A stretch of 11,740 bases of DNA from Ardenticatenales bacterium (GTDB lineage: Bacteria > Chloroflexota > Anaerolineae > Promineifilales > UBA4811): positions 1 through 11,740 of the forward strand of contig WSZX01000326.1 in NCBI GenBank assembly GCA_013139935.1, read 5' to 3'. Position numbers and translations under genes: made by a program. The notes under the pieces are model-generated. The model was not told the origin of the DNA and made no database searches. It was given only the letters and a program-made list of their open reading frames with translations. Below are positions 5,952 through 11,740 of the stretch, one piece after another. Position 1 is the first letter of the stretch. Every line of letters starts with the position of its first letter.

Positions 5952-7259
5952 CGGTTCAGGCCGCCCGGCCGCTTCGAGCGGTAAGGCGAAACAGAAACAG
6001 CTTCCTTTCTCCAGCTCGCTCTCTACCCAGATCCTTCCGCCGTGCTGCTGCACAATACGCTGGGCAATCGAGAGACCCAGGCCGGTCCCGGCTGTGTACC
6101 CTTCTGTATCCGGCACCCGATAGAAGCGCTTGAAGAGGTTCTTGACCGCATCCGAGGGTATGCCGCGCCCAGAATCCTGTACGCATACCTGAGCCGTTTC
6201 ATCCTTGTATTCGGCGGAGACAGAGATTGTCCCGTTCGGCCGGTTATACTTGATCGCGTTACTAATCAGGTTGAGTAGCACCTGTTTGATCCGATCCGCA
6301 TCCCCCATCATGGGCGGCAGTTCGGCCGGAAGGTCGACCTCGATATTGATTCCCCGCTCGGTTGCCTGCTGACGCTGGACGGTGATGGTCTGCCGGATGA
6401 TCCCCAGCAGATCGATCTGCTCGTACTTGAGCTTGACGCGGCCGGATTCCAGGCGAGAAAGCTCCAGAAAACTGCTGGTCATCTCGCTCAGCCGTTTGGC
6501 CTCCCTTTGGATGGTCTGCGCAAACTCATCTCGCTGGTCGGCCGGAAGATCCGGTCGGGTCAGCAGTTCGCTCAGTGCCACCAGCGCCATCAGGGGTGTG
6601 CGTAGCTCGTGCACCATCTCGGAGATAAAGTCGCTCTGCTGGAAGAGGCGCGCGTTCTCGATTGCCACTGCGGCCTGAGTCGCCATCGCCTCCAGCGCCT
6701 CGACGTCCTCGGCGGTGAATGGCTGCCGGTCTTGTTTGTTCAGCGCCTCCAGCACACCGATCACTCTGCCCTTGATCATCAACGGAACGGCGAGCACAGA
6801 GTCGGTCGAGAAGGTGAGAAGAGAATCGATCTTGGCCGACACGGTGAACTCGCTGGCATCTTTGACCTGCTCGATGATTCTCGGTTTCCGATGTTGGACC
6901 ACCCAGCCAGCAATGCTTCCTTCCAGGGGGACCTCGAGGCGTTCGATCTGCCCGTAGGCGATATTGGAGGTAGCCTCAAAGTAGAGATTGTTGGTCTGCG
7001 GGTCAATCAGCAGGATAGATGATGCTCCAGTGCGAGATAGTTGGTTGGTTGCATCAAGTATCACTTCCAACAGCCGGGGCTGATTCAATGTGGAACTCAG
7101 GGTCGCAGAGATCTTGAGCAGAGATGCAAACCGGGCACGTTCCAGGGAATGGGCTTCTTTCAGCGCTCCTATCTGCGCTTCTGGGGTTAGTTCTGGTGTG
7201 CGCTCCTCATCGGCCGGGGCCACTTGAGGGGTGCCAGGCTCCTGGTTCTTGCCTCTCAC
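5928..7259 (-). CDS. Soluble GAF-domain sensor histidine kinase
   Basis: Autophosphorylating sensor kinase of a two-component system. The 443 residues have no membrane segment, so it should sense a cytoplasmic signal. Order of parts: a charged, Pro/Glu-rich N-terminus, a short helix (30-58), a GAF domain (about 60-205), a HisKA dimerisation helix with H217 in EMVHELRTP, and a HATPase domain with N-box (N330-N334), DSGRGIP (362-368), FKRFY and GTGLGLS (391-397). All catalytic motifs look intact. It starts with GTG overlapping the sirtuin stop (GTGA, 7259-7256), which indicates translational coupling. It is the last gene of a three-gene minus-strand operon headed by a receiver-CpaE protein, which is a candidate phosphorylation partner. 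The stop lies inside the end of the convergent dehydrogenase gene, leaving no room for a terminator between the two coding regions. Confidence 0.93.
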   Translation of the reverse strand: MRGKNQEPGTPQVAPADEERTPELTPEAQIGALKEAHSLERARFASLLKISATLSSTLNQPRLLEVILDATNQLSRTGASSILLIDPQTNNLYFEATSNIAYGQIERLEVPLEGSIAGWVVQHRKPRIIEQVKDASEFTVSAKIDSLLTFSTDSVLAVPLMIKGRVIGVLEALNKQDRQPFTAEDVEALEAMATQAAVAIENARLFQQSDFISEMVHELRTPLMALVALSELLTRPDLPADQRDEFAQTIQREAKRLSEMTSSFLELSRLESGRVKLKYEQIDLLGIIRQTITVQRQQATERGINIEVDLPAELPPMMGDADRIKQVLLNLISNAIKYNRPNGTISVSAEYKDETAQVCVQDSGRGIPSDAVKNLFKRFYRVPDTEGYTAGTGLGLSIAQRIVQQHGGRIWVESELEKGSCFCFALPLEAAGRPEPLRLDEHL

Positions 7260-8005
7260 TGCAGCACCAGCCGGGGCAGAATCTGAGCAACGTCGGCGTG
7301 GATGACAATGTCAGCCATACTGTCCAGCCGAGTGGGCTGCAAATTCACTAGAATCAAGCGCGCTCCATGTTGCCTGGCAAGCTCTGGCAGGCTTGCCGCA
7401 GGCTCCACGGTCAGTGACGACCCGACCACGAGCATCAGGTCGCACCGGCGCGCTTCCTCGTGCGAACTCTGTACCTCCGAGAAGGGAAGCTGCTCACCAA
7501 AGAGAATGATATTTGGCTTGAGGACGGCGCCACATTGCCGGCAGGTCGGGACTGTGTCATGCGTTAACAGATGTTGGAGCACAGCTTCCCCTGGAGTCAC
7601 TTGGTAGCAGCCGATACAAGTCGCTCGGCGGAAATTTCCGTGAAGCTCAATGACACGGCGGGAACCGGCACGAGCATGAAGCCCGTCAATGTTTTGGGTG
7701 ATAATGGCCCGGAGGACGCCGGCCTGTTCCATTGCCGCCAGGGCAAGGTGGGCGGGGTTGGGGGCGGCCTCCTGCACCAGGCGAATCATTGGCCGAATCC
7801 AATCATAGAAAACGTTCGGCTGGCGTCGGAAAGCATAGATGGAGGCGATCTCCATCGGGTCCACCAGTTTCCACACGCCTGACCCTGGGCTGCGAAAATC
7901 GGGGATGCCAGAGGGAGTGCTGGTACCGGCCCCGGTAAGGGCAACCGCGTACGTGGCTTGCTGAAACAGCTCTCGAGCCTGGAGAACGCTCTCTGCTGCA
8001 GACAT
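7256..8005 (-). CDS. Sirtuin, NAD-dependent protein deacylase
   Basis: Sir2-family enzyme (249 residues) that removes acyl groups from lysines while consuming NAD and releasing nicotinamide. Visible motifs are the NAD-binding GAGTSTPSGIPDFR (25-38), TQNIDGLH (103-110), the catalytic H122 in ELHGN, a zinc site with C130, C133, C155 and C158, PNIILFGE, and GSSLTVEPA. The PSGIPDFR form resembles the Thermotoga-type (class U) sirtuins more than the CobB desuccinylases. I see no reason to assign cobB specifically. The ATG at 8005-8003 has no clear Shine-Dalgarno sequence, so the exact start is less certain. It lies 41 bases after the receiver-CpaE gene and overlaps the kinase start by 4 bases, so the three are very likely one operon. 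Confidence 0.93.
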   Translation of the reverse strand: MSAAESVLQARELFQQATYAVALTGAGTSTPSGIPDFRSPGSGVWKLVDPMEIASIYAFRRQPNVFYDWIRPMIRLVQEAAPNPAHLALAAMEQAGVLRAIITQNIDGLHARAGSRRVIELHGNFRRATCIGCYQVTPGEAVLQHLLTHDTVPTCRQCGAVLKPNIILFGEQLPFSEVQSSHEEARRCDLMLVVGSSLTVEPAASLPELARQHGARLILVNLQPTRLDSMADIVIHADVAQILPRLVLQ

Positions 8006-8046
8006 GTCAAATAGAGCGCGAGTTTCTCATTCGACCGTCGTATCTA

Positions 8047-9201
8047 CTAGCCATCCAGCTTTCCAAGGTCGGTGATGACACGTTGTGCCAGCTCGCGGAA
8101 TTGGTCGGCCGTCGAGCTCTCTGGCTGCAGCAGGATCATAGGTTTCTCCTGCTCGGCGGATGCTTGCGCCAATTCCAGGGCGGGCGACACCTTGCCGATG
8201 ATTGGCAGCTGGAGTTGCGTTTCTATTCGGTGTGCGATGGCTGGCTGGGACGGCGGTACGGTGTTGACCACGACGATTCCTGTTCTGTCGAGGCGCGCCT
8301 CTGTTTGCTTTAGAGACTCTAGCAGTGACTGGGACATGGCGAGCGAGGCCTGCTGTGCGTCGAGGCAGAGGATGATCTGGTCCGCCCGCCCGATAGCTTC
8401 AAGCGAGTCACTCCCAATTCTGTTGCCCAGGTCAAGCACGACCAGATCTGCCAAATCGGGCAGGAGGGCAAGGATGCGTTCGATGTGGGCAGCCGGATAT
8501 GGCGTGGTTGCACTGCTCGGATCGTACTCTGCCAGCAACAGATGCATCCCCGGGGTGTATTCTATCAACTCCTTTTCCAGGTTTTCTTGGTCGAGTCTGT
8601 TCAGCCGCATTTGAAGTAGATTCGACAGACCGACCGGCCGTGGCAGACCCAACTGCAGGCCGATTGCTCCAATTCCCGGTTGCAGCTCGGCCAGAATCAA
8701 GCTGCGCTCCATTTGCGACGTGGCGAGGCTCAGGTTCACCGCCAGAGTGGTGACTCCCGATCCCCCTCTGACGCCCAAGACGGCGATCGTTTTCCCACGC
8801 GAGCGCTGGATCACGGCAGATTGAACCGTTGATGTGCGGGTCAATATGGCCTTGATGCGCGAAGCGAGTTCGGCCGGATGGGTGGGCTTTGTGAGGTAAT
8901 CGTCCGCACCGGCCTCGAACCCGGTGACCTTATCGTCTACCCGCGTTTTGGCAGTGAACATAATGATCGGGATATGGGCCAGCCTTGGGTCTTTTCTCAG
9001 CCGCTTGCACACTTCATAGCCGTCCATATCTGGCATCATGATGTCGAGCAAGATGAGGTCAGGGTTCTCGCTCTCTGCCTGGGCCAATCCCTGACTTCCT
9101 CCGGGTGCGGCCACGACCTGGTACCCCTGGCGCTGCAGCAGAAGCCCAATGAGTTTCAGACTGTCCAGATCATCATCAATCACCAATATCTTTTCTGCCA
9201 T
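8047..9201 (-). CDS. Response-regulator receiver fused to a CpaE/MinD-like ATPase domain
   Basis: A 384-residue fusion. Residues 1-122 form a receiver domain with acidic pocket D9-D11, phospho-acceptor D53 (LLDIMMPDMDG), T83 and K105. Residues 136-384 form a MinD/ParA-like CpaE (TadZ) domain with the P-loop GVRGGSGVTT (143-152) and a VLDLG strand. CpaE/TadZ proteins position type IV-like (Tad) pili at the cell pole, but no pilus gene is present here. The P-loop lacks both usual lysines, with Arg145 at the deviant-Walker position and Val150 at the Walker A position, so ATP hydrolysis is doubtful. I choose the ATG at 9201-9199 because GAGG lies nine bases upstream. An earlier in-frame ATG at 9216 would overlap that ribosome site and add five residues. 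The gene heads an operon with the sirtuin and histidine kinase. Confidence 0.9.
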   Translation of the reverse strand: MAEKILVIDDDLDSLKLIGLLLQRQGYQVVAAPGGSQGLAQAESENPDLILLDIMMPDMDGYEVCKRLRKDPRLAHIPIIMFTAKTRVDDKVTGFEAGADDYLTKPTHPAELASRIKAILTRTSTVQSAVIQRSRGKTIAVLGVRGGSGVTTLAVNLSLATSQMERSLILAELQPGIGAIGLQLGLPRPVGLSNLLQMRLNRLDQENLEKELIEYTPGMHLLLAEYDPSSATTPYPAAHIERILALLPDLADLVVLDLGNRIGSDSLEAIGRADQIILCLDAQQASLAMSQSLLESLKQTEARLDRTGIVVVNTVPPSQPAIAHRIETQLQLPIIGKVSPALELAQASAEQEKPMILLQPESSTADQFRELAQRVITDLGKLDG

Positions 9202-9320
9202 GGATGGGTTCCTCATGCTGGCTGATTGGGAGCAGCCCGTCCTTGATGCCTGCTTCAGGGAGAGCAGAGGCGACCTAGCGCTCCCCAGACAACGGTGTCA
9301 CCAGGCTGATGCCAGCAATT

Positions 9321-9349
9321 ACTGTAGCATAAATCACTGTCATATGCAA
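9321..9349 (-). promoter_or_regulatory. Promoter of the receiver-sirtuin-kinase operon
   Basis: Read on the minus strand, TTGCAT (9349-9344), a 17-nt spacer and TACAGT (9326-9321) preceded by TGC form a moderate promoter with an extended -10. Transcription should start near 9314, giving a leader of about 113 nt. Its -35 box lies five bases from the -35 box of the divergent secG promoter. Confidence 0.55.
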
Positions 9350-9354
9350 GCGCG

Positions 9355-9383
9355 TTGACCGCTCTTCTATTCCCTGCTATAAT
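9355..9383 (+). promoter_or_regulatory. secG promoter
   Basis: TTGACC (9355-9360), a 17-nt spacer and TATAAT (9378-9383) preceded by TGC make the strongest consensus promoter in the window. The expected start near 9390 leaves a leader of about 31 nt before the secG ATG. Confidence 0.85.
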
Positions 9384-9420
9384 GTCGCCGATCTATACTA
9401 TGTGACTGGTTGAGGCGAAC

Positions 9421-9654
9421 ATGAGCGCATTTGCGACTTATCTGCAGATAACTGTGATTGTCCTATCGATTGCTTTGATAGGGTCAATACTGCTACAGAG
9501 CAAGGGAGCTGGGCTGGGAGGCCTTTTTGGCGGCGAGGGTGGCGGTTTCGTCAAGACGCGGCGAGGCGCAGAAAAGTACCTTTTCAATCTCACGATTGGT
9601 TTGTCCGTTGCTTTCTTTGCGTTCACCATCCTCACCTTTTTGGCCGCAGGCTAG
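9421..9654 (+). CDS. secG: Preprotein translocase subunit SecG
   Basis: Small third subunit of the SecYEG protein-conducting channel in the cytoplasmic membrane. It aids SecA-driven export. The 77-residue protein has two membrane helices (about 6-26 and 54-75) flanking the conserved cytoplasmic loop LLQSKGAGLGGLFGG ... KTRRGAEKYLF, which is diagnostic. Length is normal for the family. GAGG (9412-9415) stands five bases before the ATG. It has its own strong promoter and a terminator-like hairpin afterwards, so it is mainly expressed as a short monocistronic message. Confidence 0.94.
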   Translation: MSAFATYLQITVIVLSIALIGSILLQSKGAGLGGLFGGEGGGFVKTRRGAEKYLFNLTIGLSVAFFAFTILTFLAAG

Positions 9655-9684
9655 GGCTCATTTCCCAACCAGGATAAGAGCCAG

Positions 9685-9720
9685 GAGGGTGTCCTGCTTG
9701 CCGGTAGGGCACTCTTTTTT
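9685..9720 (+). terminator. Terminator after secG, directly before the substrate-binding protein gene
   Basis: GAG (9685-9687) plus TGTCCT (9690-9695) pair with AGGGCA (9706-9711) plus CTC (9712-9714), with a GG bulge and one G-T pair, followed by six T (9715-9720). It is weaker than a perfect stem but has the right form. The next gene starts 18 bases later with no room for a promoter, so partial read-through from secG probably expresses it. Confidence 0.65.
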
Positions 9721-9738
9721 GTTTATGGGGCTGCACAG

Positions 9739-11445
9739 GTGATTCGTCATATTCGGTGGCAGATCGTGCTGGTGGTGTTGGGGATAGTCCTGTCAGCCGC
9801 CTTGCTCTCCCACCAGGCGGTAGGGCTTGAAGAGGTCTTTGTGCCGGCTTCCGGGGGCACGCTGATTGAGGGAATTGCAGGCCGGCCACAATACCTCAAT
9901 CCGTTGCTCAGCGCAGGCAATCCTGTTGACCGGGATATCTGTGCCCTGATCTTTGAAGGGCTCACGCGCTACGATGAGCAGGGGAGGCTTGTCCCCGCGC
10001 TGGCTAATGGATGGAATGTCTCGCTTGACGGGCTGGTGTACACCTTTTGGCTGCGCCAGGATGTCCGCTGGCAGGACGGGATCAACTTTTCGTCGGACGA
10101 CATAGTATTCACTTTCCAGTTGCTGCAAGACCCTGGCTACACCGGCCCATCAGACGTGGCAGCGCTGTGGCGTTCTATCACGGTCGAGAAGGTCAACCGC
10201 TGGACGGTGAGCTTTTCTTTGCAGGAACCATTTGCCCCCTTTCTGGACTATACCTCGGTTGGCATTCTGCCGGTGCATCTACTGGACGGCGTGACGGCAG
10301 CCGAGCTACCGGCTCATTCCTTCAATCGTGATCCGGTCGGAACCGGCCTGTTTCAAGTGGAGAGCAGCGACTGGGAGAACGGCAGTCTGATCTTGACCGC
10401 CAATCCATTCTATCGGGGAGGAAGGAAACCCCAGTTGGCCGGAATCGAGTTCCGGTTCTTCCGGGACTATGCCAGCACGCTCACAGCCTATGAGCAGGGC
10501 GAGGTCCACAGCGTAGCTCAGATTCAGGCGTCGGATGTGCCTCGCGCACAGGCACTTGCCGGATTGGATCTGTATACGTCCAGCACACCGCACTATACCA
10601 TGATACTACTGAATCTACGGGATGGCAGCAGGGGGCCTTTCCAGGAGAGAGCGGTACGGCAGGCTCTCATGTACGGCCTGGATCGGCCGGGCTTGATTGC
10701 CAGTGTTGTGAACGGCCAGGGAACTGTGGCCCACAGCCCGGTGTTTCCAGGATCATGGGCCTACTATGGCGATGTGAAGCAGTACGATTACGATCCCATG
10801 GTAGCGGCTGAACTGCTCGATTCGGCCGGGTGGATGGTGCCAGAACCCGCAGTGCCGGAGGTCAGTCTGCTCGAGAGCGAGGAACTGCAGGCCGGAGTGC
10901 GCTCCCGAGGAGAGCTGGAGCTTTCCTTCACTCTGGCGGCGGCCGCCGATACGCTCCAAGCGTCCTTGGCGAACGAGATTGCGCGGCAGTGGGCGCGGCT
11001 TGGAGTTCGCGCCACCGTTCTTCCCGTAGAGCCAGGGCAGATTCCCCAGATCCTGGAGGAGGGCGAGTTCGCTGCGATCCTGGTCGATGTGGACATGCGC
11101 GGCGACCCTGATCTTTATCCTCTCTGGAGTGAGAGCGCAGTGAACGAGGGGCAGAACTATGCCGGATGGCGCAACCGCGAAGCGAGCGAGTTGCTGGAAC
11201 AGGCGCGGCAACTGACCAAACTGGGTCAGCAGGCAACCCTCTACTATCGATTCCAGCAGATATTCGCGGAGCAAGTGCCGGCTCTGTTGCTATACTACCG
11301 CACCTACACCTACGGCGTTTCGGACCAGGTGCAGCAGGTGACGATGGGTCCACTGACTGATCCCAGCGACCGGTTTGCCACTGTCAGCGACTGGTTCCTG
11401 GTCTGGCGCGAGATCAGCATTCGCAGATCCAGCCCCCAAGACTGA
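9739..11445 (+). CDS. Family 5 extracellular solute-binding protein (oligopeptide/dipeptide ABC type)
   Basis: Binds a peptide or other small solute outside the membrane for an ABC importer. The 568-residue protein shows the SBP_bac_5 pattern: a hydrophobic N-terminus (about 7-26), an early PQYLNPLLSAGNPVDRDI segment, IFEGLTRYDEQGRLVPALANGW, YTFWLRQDVRWQDG, FSSDDIVFTFQ, DPVGTGLFQV, ANPFYRGG, and a later AVRQALMYGLDR. No lipobox cysteine follows the hydrophobic segment, so it is either a cleaved secreted protein or held by an uncleaved helix rather than a lipoprotein. Start is GTG at 9739. GGGG at 9727-9730 is a weak ribosome site, so the start is moderately sure. No permease or ATPase gene is adjacent, and the next gene is on the opposite strand. 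The substrate cannot be assigned. Confidence 0.9.
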   Translation: MIRHIRWQIVLVVLGIVLSAALLSHQAVGLEEVFVPASGGTLIEGIAGRPQYLNPLLSAGNPVDRDICALIFEGLTRYDEQGRLVPALANGWNVSLDGLVYTFWLRQDVRWQDGINFSSDDIVFTFQLLQDPGYTGPSDVAALWRSITVEKVNRWTVSFSLQEPFAPFLDYTSVGILPVHLLDGVTAAELPAHSFNRDPVGTGLFQVESSDWENGSLILTANPFYRGGRKPQLAGIEFRFFRDYASTLTAYEQGEVHSVAQIQASDVPRAQALAGLDLYTSSTPHYTMILLNLRDGSRGPFQERAVRQALMYGLDRPGLIASVVNGQGTVAHSPVFPGSWAYYGDVKQYDYDPMVAAELLDSAGWMVPEPAVPEVSLLESEELQAGVRSRGELELSFTLAAAADTLQASLANEIARQWARLGVRATVLPVEPGQIPQILEEGEFAAILVDVDMRGDPDLYPLWSESAVNEGQNYAGWRNREASELLEQARQLTKLGQQATLYYRFQQIFAEQVPALLLYYRTYTYGVSDQVQQVTMGPLTDPSDRFATVSDWFLVWREISIRRSSPQD

Positions 11446-11458
11446 CGGTACTGACGGT
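11441..11458 (+). repeat. 9-bp perfect tandem duplication over a stop codon
   Basis: ACTGACGGT occurs twice back to back. The first copy contains the TGA stop of the substrate-binding protein gene and the second repeats it in frame. It looks like a small replication-slippage duplication with no evident function. Confidence 0.8.
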
Positions 11459-11522
11459 GGCCAGGAAGCTAGAATCCGGGCCATTCCCGAATCCAGCGAC
11501 TGCTGTTCAGGATGTGGTCCGG

Positions 11523-11740
11523 TCAGGCAGCCAGTAGCGTCCCGGTCGAGTAGCTGGGGTCGATCAATGCTCGTTGAACCTCACCGGCCGGCACACCGGA
11601 GAGGATGCGCACAGAGAGAGAGGGGCAGGTGGCGATCAGCTCTAGCATGGCGGTCACCTTGCCGAGCATTCCCCCGGTGACATCAACCCCGTGGGAGGCT
11701 CCTAGTTGGGCGGCGATCGAGTCGAGTTGGCACGGCCGGA
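11523..11740 (-). CDS. Amino acid kinase family protein, probable isopentenyl phosphate kinase (3' part only)
   Basis: Only the last 72 codons are in the window; the start lies to the right. The visible end reads GVDVTGGMLGKV, then MLELI, a strand ending ILSGVPAGEVQRAL, and a final GTLLAA. This is the C-terminal pattern of the amino acid kinase fold. The DVTGGMLGKV form is the one seen in isopentenyl phosphate kinases, which phosphorylate isopentenyl phosphate to IPP in the alternative mevalonate pathway of archaea and some Chloroflexota. Glutamate 5-kinase or a fosfomycin-kinase-like enzyme are alternatives that the missing N-terminus would settle. The gene converges on the substrate-binding protein gene with 77 bases between stops. 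No clear bidirectional terminator is visible there. Confidence 0.75.
   Translation of the reverse strand, partial: RPCQLDSIAAQLGASHGVDVTGGMLGKVTAMLELIATCPSLSVRILSGVPAGEVQRALIDPSYSTGTLLAA

Noticed and set aside
10753..11274. 173-codon open frame antisense to the substrate-binding protein gene
   Set aside because: The + strand frame matches a known family along its whole length, and the antisense protein has no recognisable motif.

Overview
This is a bacterial chromosomal window of roughly 55-60% G+C by eye, with dense genes and housekeeping content. There are no phage, transposon or CRISPR signs and no tRNA or rRNA. The mix suggests Chloroflexota or a close relative: unfused secD and secF, a GSI-alpha glutamine synthetase, a receiver-CpaE fusion, and the C-terminus of a probable isopentenyl phosphate kinase. 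This placement is an inference from gene content, not a proven taxonomy.

Layout on the + strand, left part: a small membrane protein of unknown function (152-622) has a promoter placed so that its mRNA is probably leaderless. A second promoter (624-652) starts a leader of about 300 nt. That leader contains a complete-looking glmS-type self-cleaving riboswitch (about 685-911) and a strong intrinsic terminator (932-963). Glutamine synthetase (979-2313) begins immediately afterwards. This is the standout of the window: the glmS ribozyme senses glucosamine-6-phosphate and normally sits in front of glmS, but here the gene behind it is glnA, which makes the glutamine that GlmS consumes. The element is also enlarged by extra hairpins. 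secD (2537-3886) and secF (3901-4824) follow behind a structured leader, and then a zinc-dependent medium-chain dehydrogenase (4986-5951).

Minus strand, middle: a compact operon reads leftward from 9201 to 5928. It encodes a receiver-CpaE/MinD-like fusion, a sirtuin NAD-dependent deacylase, and a soluble GAF histidine kinase. The sirtuin and kinase genes overlap by 4 nt, and the kinase tail overlaps the dehydrogenase tail by 24 nt. The regulator and kinase could form a two-component pair with a sirtuin between them.

Right part: a divergent promoter region (9321-9383) drives the minus-strand operon in one direction and secG (9421-9654) in the other. A terminator after secG lies immediately before a family 5 (oligopeptide-type) substrate-binding protein (9739-11445) that has no permease genes nearby. 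The window ends in the convergent 3' part of an amino-acid-kinase-fold gene.

Three genes for Sec translocon components (secD, secF, secG) lie on either side of the signalling block. All five promoters I can recognise carry an extended -10 (TGN before the hexamer).
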